Shown: positions 5,715 through 12,090 of the stretch, one piece after another
How the letters are laid out: the number at the start of each line of letters is the position of its first letter
Numbering within the stretch: position 1 is the stretch's first letter
DNA from: an uncultured bacterium
GTDB taxonomy: Bacteria > Cyanobacteriota > Vampirovibrionia > Gastranaerophilales > Gastranaerophilaceae
Length of the DNA: 12,318 bases
Assembly: GCA_900551675.1 (NCBI GenBank)
Contig: URXH01000062.1
Location: 1-12,318 of the forward strand
Direction of reading: 5' to 3'
Translations under genes and position numbers: made by a program
Notes under the pieces: model-generated
Database searches by the model: none
What the model saw: only the letters and a program-made list of their open reading frames with translations
What the model was told of the DNA's origin: nothing

Positions 5715-6674
5715 ATGGATATCTTATTTGTTATAGACAGAATTGAACTCAAATATTTTGAGTTTAATAATCTTGTTACAAACTTTTGGATGATAAGAGA
5801 ATTTTTGTTCTCAAACAAAAAAGTCTTTGTTACAACAATAGATAATTTAAGTCTTGATAGCGGTATTCCCTATGCACATTGCTATGAGGCTTTTGAAAAG
5901 GGCGGAAATATTTTTTATGATAAAGCATTAAAAACTTTTAAGATAAATGATTTTTCTCTTGTTATGTTTCGTCCGGATCCTCCGGTTGATCTGGATTATA
6001 TTAATGCAACTTATATTTTTGATTTTGTAGACAGGGATAAAACATTAATACTAAATGACCCGCGTGCGATAAGAAATTTCAACGAAAAAATGCATACGGT
6101 TAAATTTCTTGATTTAATGCCTGAAAATATTGTAACTTCATCAAAGGCTGATATAATGGATTTTTTGAAAAAACATGAAGAAATTGTTTTAAAGCCGTTG
6201 AATGCCTGTTTCGGGGCAGGAGTTATGACTCTCAAAAGAGGTGATAAAAATACTGCTGTTATAATTAATACAATGACTAAAAAACAAACTCAGCTTATTA
6301 TGGTGCAAAAATACATTCCAAAAGCGCGGTTTGGCGACAAGCGCGTGATGTTTCTCGGCGATGAAGTTCTTGATGTTTGTATACAGAAACTCCCTTCTAA
6401 TGACGATTTCAAATTCAACGAACACTGCGACAGCAATATTGTAAAGGCCGAATTAACCGTGAGCGAAAAAGAAAAGTTTGTTCCTGTTGCAAAAGAATTG
6501 AACAAACTCGGTTTGCCGCTTGTCGGACTTGACGTAATTGATGAAAAAATTATAGAAATAAATGTAACAAGTCCGTGTTACTTTATTAAAGAAATTAATT
6601 CACATTTTAACTGTCATCTAGAGAAGAAAATTAATGATTTTCTGCTTTCAAGAATTTGTGCGGGTGTTATATAA
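5715..6674 (+). CDS. GshB-like ATP-grasp ligase with diverged substrate loop
   Basis: A 319-residue protein collinear with bacterial glutathione synthetase (GshB, which joins gamma-Glu-Cys to glycine using ATP). Shared features are MFRPDPP (84-90), INATYI (96-101), NDPRAIRNFNEK (114-125), the ATP lysine in VLKPL (K160), QKYIP (198-202), GDKRVMF (207-213), and the C-terminal metal-binding block GLDVID with D273 and EINVTSP with E281 and N283. Two places differ. The glycine-rich loop after the ATP lysine is NACFGAG where E. coli has DGMGGAS. The segment corresponding to the glycine-rich loop RGNLAAGGRGE of E. coli GshB reads KFNEHCDSNIVK (233-244), losing its glycines. ATP-grasp chemistry is likely, but glutathione synthesis is doubtful, and no gshA is in the window. 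GGAG at 5704-5707 supports the start. It probably shares a transcript with the hydrolase upstream. Confidence 0.85.
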   Translation: MDILFVIDRIELKYFEFNNLVTNFWMIREFLFSNKKVFVTTIDNLSLDSGIPYAHCYEAFEKGGNIFYDKALKTFKINDFSLVMFRPDPPVDLDYINATYIFDFVDRDKTLILNDPRAIRNFNEKMHTVKFLDLMPENIVTSSKADIMDFLKKHEEIVLKPLNACFGAGVMTLKRGDKNTAVIINTMTKKQTQLIMVQKYIPKARFGDKRVMFLGDEVLDVCIQKLPSNDDFKFNEHCDSNIVKAELTVSEKEKFVPVAKELNKLGLPLVGLDVIDEKIIEINVTSPCYFIKEINSHFNCHLEKKINDFLLSRICAGVI

Positions 6675-6683
6675 GATAATAAA

Positions 6684-6710
6684 GCGGAACTTGATTCTGT
6701 CAGGTTCCGC
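6684..6710 (-). terminator. Rho-independent-type terminator, oriented for tsaD transcripts
   Basis: GCGGAAC (6684-6690) pairs with GTTCCGC (6704-6710), and four more pairs (one G-T) extend the stem to 11 base pairs around a 5-base loop, TTCTG. On the minus strand it is followed by TTTATTATCTT, a T-rich tail fitting termination of transcripts from tsaD, about 110 bases past its stop. On the plus strand A-runs flank it, so it would be weaker for the ATP-grasp gene, but the stem may still protect that mRNA's 3' end. Confidence 0.65.
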
Positions 6711-6754
6711 AAAAAGGTTTCATAGTATAGTTATTTTCCCAAGATGTTTCATCG

Positions 6755-6807
6755 GGTATAAATACCATACAAAAAATTTTTTGCTGATTTAATAGTGTAA
6801 AATTTAC
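6755..6807. repeat. Cluster of three short AT-rich palindromes in a convergent gap
   Basis: GGTAT-AA-ATACC (6755-6766), CAAAAAATTTTTTG (6770-6783, a perfect palindrome) and GTAAAATTTAC (6797-6807) follow each other between the convergent ATP-grasp and tsaD genes. The last is followed by AATTTTT on the plus strand and could act as a weak terminator. Nothing else is visible in this 145-base gap apart from the terminator at 6684-6710. Confidence 0.5.
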
Positions 6808-6819
6808 AATTTTTAATGA

Positions 6820-7920
6820 TTATTTAACCCTTGAAAAAACTTCGGTGTTAACATCATCAAATGTGTTGGTGTTAAAGTAAGCGCATGATGCTACCATGGC
6901 AGCATTATCCGTACAGTATTTCATCGGCGGGGCAAATACTTTATAGCCTTCGTTTTCAAGATTAAATATTTTTTTTCGAATTTCAGAATTCGCGGCAACA
7001 CCGCCGGCTATTACAACCTGTTTGTAACCGCTTGATTCAAGCGCTTTTTTGAGTTTGTGAAGCAGTGTGGAAGAAACGGTTTCCTGAAAGCTTGCGCAGA
7101 TATCTTTAACGGGTAAAAATCCCTCCGCCGCAATGCTGTCCACATCCTTTTCACAAGGGAGGCTTTTGTCTTTAAAAGATTTTACAAGTCTGAGTACTGC
7201 AGTTTTAAGTCCGCTAAAGCTGAAGTTATATCCGTCAACACGCGCCTCAGGAAGTTTGAATGCATGCGGATTGCCTTCCTGAGCGAGTTTATCGAGCTTC
7301 GGCCCTCCGGGGTATGGCAGACCTATCAGCCTTGCAACTTTGTCATAAGCTTCGCCTACAGCATCATCAACTGTTTCCCCTATAATTGTCTGTTCGGAAT
7401 ACGATTTAACATCAATTATCTGTGTGTGTCCTCCGCTGACCAAAAGAGCCATAAATGGAGGTTTTAAATCAGTATCAAGGTAGTTGCCGCAAAGATGCGC
7501 GTTCAAATGATTTACACCGATAAACGGCTTGTCATAGGTAAGCGCAAGAGTTTTTGCTGCATTAAGTCCGACAAGCAGGCAGCCGACAAGTCCAGGACCT
7601 ACGGTTCCGGCAAATGCAGTTATATCTTCAGGATTGAGATTCGCATTTTCTTTTGCCTGTTTAAAGGCTTCATCTATAACAATATTAATTGAATCAAGAT
7701 GTTCCCTTGCTGCAATTTCGGGAATTACTCCGCCGAATTGTGCATGGGTTTTAATCTGTGATGCTACAACATTTGCAATGACTTCTCTTCCGTTTTTTAC
7801 TATTGCGCAGGCCGTTTCATCACAGCTTGATTCTATTGCCATTATGTAATTATCGTATCCGCTTTCGGGACCGATTGTTACAGGTTCTTTAGAGAACAAT
7901 TTATTTTTTATATTTTTCAT
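6820..7920 (-). CDS. tsaD: tRNA N6-adenosine threonylcarbamoyltransferase
   Basis: TsaD transfers the threonylcarbamoyl group from TC-AMP to A37 of ANN-decoding tRNAs (t6A), working with TsaB and TsaE in the cytoplasm. Counting from the ATG at 7920 the protein has 366 residues. It shows AIESSCDETA (28-37), GGVIPEIAAREH (63-74), the metal-binding HxxxH as H138 and H142 (GVNHLNAHLCG), VSGGHTQI (161-168), YPGGPKLD (203-210), FSFSGLKTAV (233-242), GGVAANSEIRKK (306-317) and the metal-binding D338 in YCTDNAA. It carries about 26 residues before the usual start (M27, at 7842). The reading frame can be opened at a TTG at 7941, but that codon precedes the TATAAT, so I use 7920. No ribosome site is seen at any of the three candidates. 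tsaB and tsaE are not in the window. Confidence 0.95.
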   Translation of the reverse strand: MKNIKNKLFSKEPVTIGPESGYDNYIMAIESSCDETACAIVKNGREVIANVVASQIKTHAQFGGVIPEIAAREHLDSINIVIDEAFKQAKENANLNPEDITAFAGTVGPGLVGCLLVGLNAAKTLALTYDKPFIGVNHLNAHLCGNYLDTDLKPPFMALLVSGGHTQIIDVKSYSEQTIIGETVDDAVGEAYDKVARLIGLPYPGGPKLDKLAQEGNPHAFKLPEARVDGYNFSFSGLKTAVLRLVKSFKDKSLPCEKDVDSIAAEGFLPVKDICASFQETVSSTLLHKLKKALESSGYKQVVIAGGVAANSEIRKKIFNLENEGYKVFAPPMKYCTDNAAMVASCAYFNTNTFDDVNTEVFSRVK

Positions 7921-7929
7921 AGTAGTATT

Positions 7930-7935
7930 ATTATA
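7930..7935 (-). promoter_or_regulatory. -10 box of tsaD, near-leaderless placement
   Basis: A perfect TATAAT (7935..7930) stands nine bases before the ATG at 7920, predicting a leader of about three bases. No Shine-Dalgarno sequence and no clear -35 are present. Confidence 0.45.
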
Positions 7936-7937
7936 GT
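7932..7937 (+). promoter_or_regulatory. Possible -10 box for obg, overlapping the tsaD -10
   Basis: TATAGT on the plus strand overlaps the minus-strand TATAAT of tsaD. It would start transcription near 7944, precisely at the first base of repeat copy D, so the leader of obg would consist mainly of that hairpin. No -35 was recognised, so this is only a suggestion. Confidence 0.25.
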
Positions 7938-7943
7938 ACAAAG

Positions 7944-7970
7944 AGATTCTGAAACAAGTTCAGAATGACA
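7944..7970 (+). repeat. REP-like hairpin repeat, copy D, in the obg 5' region
   Basis: A 27-base unit with stem ATTCTGAA (7946-7953), loop ACAAG (7954-7958) and stem TTCAGAAT (7959-7966), then GACA. It matches copy A in length, loop and flanks, with compensated stem changes. The ATG inside its conserved ATGACA end opens the obg frame seven codons early. Confidence 0.8.
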
Positions 7971-7985
7971 GAAATTCATATAAAG

Positions 7986-9269
7986 ATGAAATTTATTGAT
8001 AAAACAAAAATACGTGTAGTTTCAGGACGCGGCGGTAACGGAATGGTTGCTTGGCGCAGAGAAAAATATGTGGATAAAGGAGGCCCCGCCGGCGGAGACG
8101 GTGGCAGAGGCGGTGATGTATATTTAATTGCCGATGAAAATATGTCTACATTGATGGATTTTAAGCACAAATCAGTATTTAAGGCAGAAGCAGGCGAAAA
8201 CGGCGGAATTAAAAATATGCATGGAGCCTGTGCAAAAGATTTATATATAAAAGTTCCTGTCGGTACTGTCGTAAAAGATATGAAAACAGGTAATGTTATT
8301 GCAGATTTAACTTATCATGAGCAAAAAGTCCTTGTCGCAAAAGGCGGCCGCGGAGGACGTGGAAATGCACGTTTCGCAACTGCCCAGAAAAGAGCTCCCC
8401 AGTTTTGTGAACCGGGTGAGCCTTCAATTGAAAGAGAACTATGGCTTGAATTGAAACTTATTGCTGATGTCGGGCTGCTTGGAATGCCGAATGCAGGGAA
8501 ATCGACTCTTATCAGCCGTATAAGTTCTGCTAAACCTAAAATTGCCGATTATCCTTTTACTACATTAATCCCAAATCTCGGTGTTGTAAGGAAGCATTCG
8601 GGAGACGGTTATGTTGTTGCTGATATACCCGGACTTATTGAAGGTGCATCTGAAGGAGTCGGGCTGGGGTTTGATTTTTTACGTCATGTTGAAAGATGCA
8701 GATTTCTTGTTCATTTAATTGATTCAACTGAAGAAAATCCGTTTGAAAATTATAAGAAGATTAATCTTGAACTTGAAAAGCACTCGCAAAATCTTGCTAA
8801 TCGTTATCAAATTATTGCGTTAAATAAAATTGATGCGATTTCTGATGAAAAGAAGGTGGAACTTCTCAAACAGTTTAAAGAAGTTTCTTCGGATGTTTTT
8901 GAAATTTCTGCTGTTACAGGGGAAAATGTTGACAGACTTCTTGATTTTATGGGGCAGAAGGTTGATGAAATTCCAAAACCTGAAACAGAAATTACTGTTG
9001 AGGAAGATTTAGGCGCTTATTATAATGACGATAGTTCTTTTGAAATATTCAAAGTTGCAAAAGACACATTCATTATTGAAGGCGGAAAGATTGAAAGAAT
9101 TGCGGGTGTTACTGATGAAAGAAATTCTGAGCAGGTAATTCGCTTCCAGAATATTATGAAAGGTATGGGAGTGTTTGACGCTCTTTCTCAAAAAGGTATT
9201 AAAGACGGCGATACGATAATTATCGGGCATTTGGAATTTGTTTTTTATGCAGATGAAATGTATGGTTAA
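7986..9269 (+). CDS. obg: Obg family GTPase (ribosome-associated)
   Basis: Obg/CgtA is an essential GTPase that binds the 50S subunit late in assembly and links growth to nutrient status. From the ATG at 7986 it has 427 residues, the usual family length. The glycine-rich Obg fold comes first (about 1-158: GRGGNGMVAWRREKY, GGPAGGDGGRGGDV, then AKGGRGGRGNARF at 118-130). The G domain shows G1 GMPNAGKST (166-174), switch I DYPFTTL (188-194), G3 DIPG (213-216), G4 NKID (280-283) and G5 SAV (308-310). A C-terminal OCT domain runs about 345-427. An in-frame ATG at 7965 would add MTEIHIK, but it lies in the hairpin repeat and no family member I know starts that way. The 7986 start has no ribosome site either. 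The stop codon overlaps the ribosome site of yjbQ. Confidence 0.96.
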   Translation: MKFIDKTKIRVVSGRGGNGMVAWRREKYVDKGGPAGGDGGRGGDVYLIADENMSTLMDFKHKSVFKAEAGENGGIKNMHGACAKDLYIKVPVGTVVKDMKTGNVIADLTYHEQKVLVAKGGRGGRGNARFATAQKRAPQFCEPGEPSIERELWLELKLIADVGLLGMPNAGKSTLISRISSAKPKIADYPFTTLIPNLGVVRKHSGDGYVVADIPGLIEGASEGVGLGFDFLRHVERCRFLVHLIDSTEENPFENYKKINLELEKHSQNLANRYQIIALNKIDAISDEKKVELLKQFKEVSSDVFEISAVTGENVDRLLDFMGQKVDEIPKPETEITVEEDLGAYYNDDSSFEIFKVAKDTFIIEGGKIERIAGVTDERNSEQVIRFQNIMKGMGVFDALSQKGIKDGDTIIIGHLEFVFYADEMYG

Positions 9270-9278
9270 GGAGTCAAT

Positions 9279-9695
9279 ATGACAGTAATAAATGATAAAT
9301 TTACAGTAAATACTCAGGGATTTTCAGATATTATTGATATAACTCAGAAGGTAAAACATGCTGTATACAGTCATTCCCTTCAATCTGCAGTCGTTCATGT
9401 ATATGTTGCAGGAAGCACCGTATCCGTTACAAATATTGAATTTGAACCAGGGCTTCTTGTTGATTTACCGGAAGCGCTGGAAAAATTTGCGCCTGTTGAG
9501 GCTGTTTATCATCATGATGAAACCTGGCATGATGGTAACGGCTATGCTCATGTTAGGGCTTCGATTATCGGTAATTCTACAATGGTTCCATTGATTGACG
9601 GGGCACTTCAATTAGGTCAGTGGCAGCAGATTGTTCTGGTTGATTTTGATAATAAAGCTAGAACAAGAACAGTTTATGTGCAGATTGTATATTAA
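9279..9695 (+). CDS. yjbQ: YjbQ/UPF0047 family protein
   Basis: A 138-residue protein of the UPF0047/YjbQ family, the same length as E. coli YjbQ. Some members are annotated as secondary thiamine-phosphate synthase because they can complement thiE mutants weakly; the physiological role is unclear. The family block is visible as TWHDGNGYAHVRASIIG (82-98) with H84 and H91, the strand TMVPLIDGALQLG (101-113), then WQQIVLVDFD (115-124) and a basic ending with ARTRTVYVQ (127-135). AAGGAG (9268-9273) overlaps the obg stop codon with a 5-base spacer, so the gene is translationally coupled to obg. It converges on ruvB with a 19-base gap and no visible terminator. Confidence 0.9.
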   Translation: MTVINDKFTVNTQGFSDIIDITQKVKHAVYSHSLQSAVVHVYVAGSTVSVTNIEFEPGLLVDLPEALEKFAPVEAVYHHDETWHDGNGYAHVRASIIGNSTMVPLIDGALQLGQWQQIVLVDFDNKARTRTVYVQIVY

Positions 9696-9714
9696 TTATA
9701 TTAAACTTAAACTG

Positions 9715-10791
9715 TTAAAATAAACTTTGTTGTTTATTATTGTTTAAATTTTTGTATCCCAGATGCCTGTATGTTGCGGGTGATACTTTTCGCCCGCGCG
9801 GGGTGCGCTGTAAAAATCCTGCCTGCAATAAAAAGGGTTCGCAGACATCTTCTATTGTTCTGACATCTTCACCTATAGCAGCTGCAATTGTTTCTATTCC
9901 TACAGGACCGCCGTCATATTTTTCTATTATTAATTTTAAAAGGCTTCTGTCTGTGTTATCAAGTCCGAAGTTATCAATTTTTAAGATATCAAGAGATTTA
10001 TTTGCAACATCTTCCGTTATCTTGCCGTCATGCTTTACAAGTGCGTAGTCCGCAACTCTTTTGACAAGTCTGTTTGCTATGCGCGGAGTCCCTCTTGAAC
10101 GTTTTGCAATTGCGTGTGCGCCTTCTTCTGTTATTTCTATATTTAAAATTCCTGCAGTTCTTTTTATAACTTCCGCAAGTTCATTTTCTGTGTAAAATTC
10201 AAGCCTGTGAATAATGCCAAAACGATCTCTCAGCGGACCTGAAAGTTCTCCGGCTTTTGTGGTTGCACCGATTAGCGTAAATTTTGGAAGCGGAATCCTG
10301 AGAGTTTTAACTGTCTGGCTTTTCCCTGTTGTCATATCTAAGAAAAAATCTTCCATTGCAGGGTAGAGAATTTCTTCAGCAACTTTATTCAGCCTGTGTA
10401 TTTCGTCAATAAAAAGAATTTCACCGCCTTTTAACGACATTAGAATTCCTATAATATCTCTCGGACGTTCTAATGCAGGTGCTGATGTTATTTTTATTTC
10501 AACTCCCATCTGTTCTGCAATTACTCCGGCAAGAGTTGTTTTGCCGAGTCCCGGAGGCCCGTAAAAAAGTAAATGGTCAAGCGGAGCGCCCCGTTTTTTG
10601 GCAGCTTCGATAGAAATTTTTAATGTTTCTTTCAGGGCAGATTGGCCTATGTATGTGTCAAATGTTTTAGGCCGGATACTGTTTTCAAATTTTTTATCAT
10701 TTTCAAAACATTCTGATTTGATTACTGAATGTTTTTTCGTTTCTGTAATTGTTTTATGCTTAAAGTCATTGTCGTCTGCGATGATACTCAT
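9715..10791 (-). CDS. ruvB: Holliday junction branch migration helicase
   Basis: RuvB is the hexameric AAA+ motor that, with RuvA, drives branch migration of Holliday junctions. Its 358 residues show RPKTFDTYIGQ (40-50), Walker A GPPGLGKT (78-85), Walker B FIDEIH (127-132), sensor-1 GATT (175-178), the arginine-finger region GPLRDRFG (185-192), sensor-2 RGTPRIANRL (233-242) and the C-terminal winged helix with RTPRGR (329-334). The N-terminus is longer than usual: 39 residues precede RPKTF, against about 20 in typical members, and they are charged. The last five residues, QQSLF, resemble a beta-clamp-binding motif. AAAGGA (10803..10798) with a 6-base spacer supports the start. ruvA and ruvC are not in the window. 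The gene is divergent from dapL. Confidence 0.96.
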   Translation of the reverse strand: MSIIADDNDFKHKTITETKKHSVIKSECFENDKKFENSIRPKTFDTYIGQSALKETLKISIEAAKKRGAPLDHLLFYGPPGLGKTTLAGVIAEQMGVEIKITSAPALERPRDIIGILMSLKGGEILFIDEIHRLNKVAEEILYPAMEDFFLDMTTGKSQTVKTLRIPLPKFTLIGATTKAGELSGPLRDRFGIIHRLEFYTENELAEVIKRTAGILNIEITEEGAHAIAKRSRGTPRIANRLVKRVADYALVKHDGKITEDVANKSLDILKIDNFGLDNTDRSLLKLIIEKYDGGPVGIETIAAAIGEDVRTIEDVCEPFLLQAGFLQRTPRGRKVSPATYRHLGYKNLNNNKQQSLF

Positions 10792-10809
10792 TGTTTTTCC
10801 TTTATATTT

Positions 10810-10818
10810 ATGATAGCA
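10810..10818 (-). promoter_or_regulatory. Extended -10 promoter of ruvB
   Basis: TGCTATCAT (10818..10810) is an extended -10 with one mismatch to consensus. Counting seven bases on, transcription would start at 10803, the first base of the AAAGGA ribosome site, giving a 12-base leader that consists of little else. The 67-base ruvB-dapL gap must also contain the dapL promoter; TAAAAT at 10819-10824 is a weak candidate. Confidence 0.5.
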
Positions 10819-10858
10819 TAAAATTAAAGGTTAGGAAATATATTAAGAAGGAGATTTT

Positions 10859-12028
10859 ATGAAAGTATCAGAACGTTTGGAATTAATCCCGCCTTATTTA
10901 TTTGCGGAAATAGACAGAAAAATAGCTGAAGCAAGAGCTAAAGGTATTGATATAATAAGTTTGGGAATAGGTGATCCTGATACTCCGACACTCCCGCCTA
11001 TTGTTGAAGAAATGCACAGAGCTATTGATAATCCTAAAAATCATGATTATCCGCCTTATAACGGCACTGAAAAATTCAGAAAAAGTGCATGTGATTGGAT
11101 GAAAAAACGTTTCGATGTTGAACTTGATCCGGATAAAGAAATGCTTGCAAACATTGGCTCAAAAGAAGCAATTGCTCACGTATTTTTAGCTTATGTTGAT
11201 AAAGGCGACTATACGCTTGTTCCTGACCCAGGATATCCTGTTTATCATAATGCAACGATATTCGCCGGCGGAACCCCTTTTTCTATGCCGTTGTTAGAAG
11301 AAAACGGATATCTGCCCGATTTTGATAAAATTCCTGAAGATATTGCAAAAAAATCAAAAATTATGTTTTTGAATTATCCGAACAATCCTACAGGTGCGGT
11401 TGCGGATTTAGATTTCTTTAAAAAAGCTGTTGATTTTTGTAAAAAATATGATATTTTGCTCTGTTCTGATATGGCATATTCCGAAATGACTTATGACGGC
11501 TACAAAGCGCCTTCTGTTCTGCAGGTCGAAGGGGCTAAAGATGTTGCACTTGAATTTTATTCTCATTCAAAATCTTATAACATGACAGGCTGGAGGGTTG
11601 GTTTTGTATGCGGTAATGCAGACGCTGTAAAGGCTCTGGGAACAATTAAAAATAATATTGACTCAGGTACATTTAAAGCTATTCAAGATGCTGCATCTGC
11701 CGCATTTAATGTAGATTCTAAATATATTGAGGATTTAAACAAAATGTATCAGGAACGCAGAGATGCTGCAGAACAAGGTTTTAGAGAACTCGGTTGGGAT
11801 GTAAAACCTTCAAAAGCTACCTTCTATCTGTGGCTTCCTGTTCCGAAAGGTATGACATCAGAAGATTTTGTTACTTTAATGCTTGAAAAAGCACATGTTG
11901 TTGTGCCGGCAGGAAATGGGTATGGCAAATACGGAGAAGGTTATTTCCGTGTAGCTTTGACAAAAGACGTTGAAACAATAAAAGAATGCATGCGAAGAAT
12001 GAAAGAAGCAGGGATAAGATACAATTAA
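10859..12028 (+). CDS. dapL: LL-diaminopimelate aminotransferase
   Basis: DapL converts tetrahydrodipicolinate directly to LL-diaminopimelate with glutamate as amino donor, bypassing the succinylase and acetylase routes to lysine and peptidoglycan. The route is found in Cyanobacteria, plants, Chlamydiae and some anaerobes. This class I/II PLP enzyme of 389 residues shows SLGIGDPDTPT (34-44), YPPYNGTEKFR (64-74), NIGSKEA (98-104), DPGYPVY (123-129), NYPNNPTGA (172-180), SDMAYSEM (203-210) with D204, the PLP lysine K238 in SHSKSYNMTGWRVGF with R246, and the carboxylate-binding R364 in GYFRVAL. AAGGAG (10848-10853) five bases before the ATG fixes the start. Other PLP aminotransferases are possible in principle, but the N-terminal SERLELIPPYLFAEID pattern fits DapL well. 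Confidence 0.93.
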   Translation: MKVSERLELIPPYLFAEIDRKIAEARAKGIDIISLGIGDPDTPTLPPIVEEMHRAIDNPKNHDYPPYNGTEKFRKSACDWMKKRFDVELDPDKEMLANIGSKEAIAHVFLAYVDKGDYTLVPDPGYPVYHNATIFAGGTPFSMPLLEENGYLPDFDKIPEDIAKKSKIMFLNYPNNPTGAVADLDFFKKAVDFCKKYDILLCSDMAYSEMTYDGYKAPSVLQVEGAKDVALEFYSHSKSYNMTGWRVGFVCGNADAVKALGTIKNNIDSGTFKAIQDAASAAFNVDSKYIEDLNKMYQERRDAAEQGFRELGWDVKPSKATFYLWLPVPKGMTSEDFVTLMLEKAHVVVPAGNGYGKYGEGYFRVALTKDVETIKECMRRMKEAGIRYN

Positions 12029-12052
12029 TTACTCTTTTCAGATGAGTTAATT
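12027..12052 (+). terminator. Weak stem-loop after dapL
   Basis: AATTACTC (12027-12034) can pair with GAGTTAATT (12044-12052) with one bulged base around a 9-base loop, immediately after the dapL stop. It is AT-rich and lacks a clean T-run, so it may be a weak terminator or chance. Confidence 0.3.
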
Positions 12053-12055
12053 CTC

Positions 12056-12084
12056 TTGTATACAGGATGTCTGCATGGTATAAT
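12056..12084 (+). promoter_or_regulatory. Extended -10 promoter of the zinc-ribbon gene, placed for a leaderless mRNA
   Basis: TGGTATAAT (12076-12084) is a perfect extended -10, and TTGTAT (12056-12061) sits 17 bases upstream as a partial -35. Six bases separate the -10 from the ATG at 12091, the same geometry as dnaX. No Shine-Dalgarno sequence is present. Confidence 0.6.
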
Positions 12085-12090
12085 TTCACT

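Noticed and set aside
7921..7941. TTG start for tsaD adding seven residues
   Set aside because: The codon lies upstream of the TATAAT that best explains transcription of the gene, and no ribosome site precedes it.
9696..9714. Terminator between yjbQ and ruvB
   Set aside because: The 19-base gap is AT-rich but no stable inverted repeat could be found.
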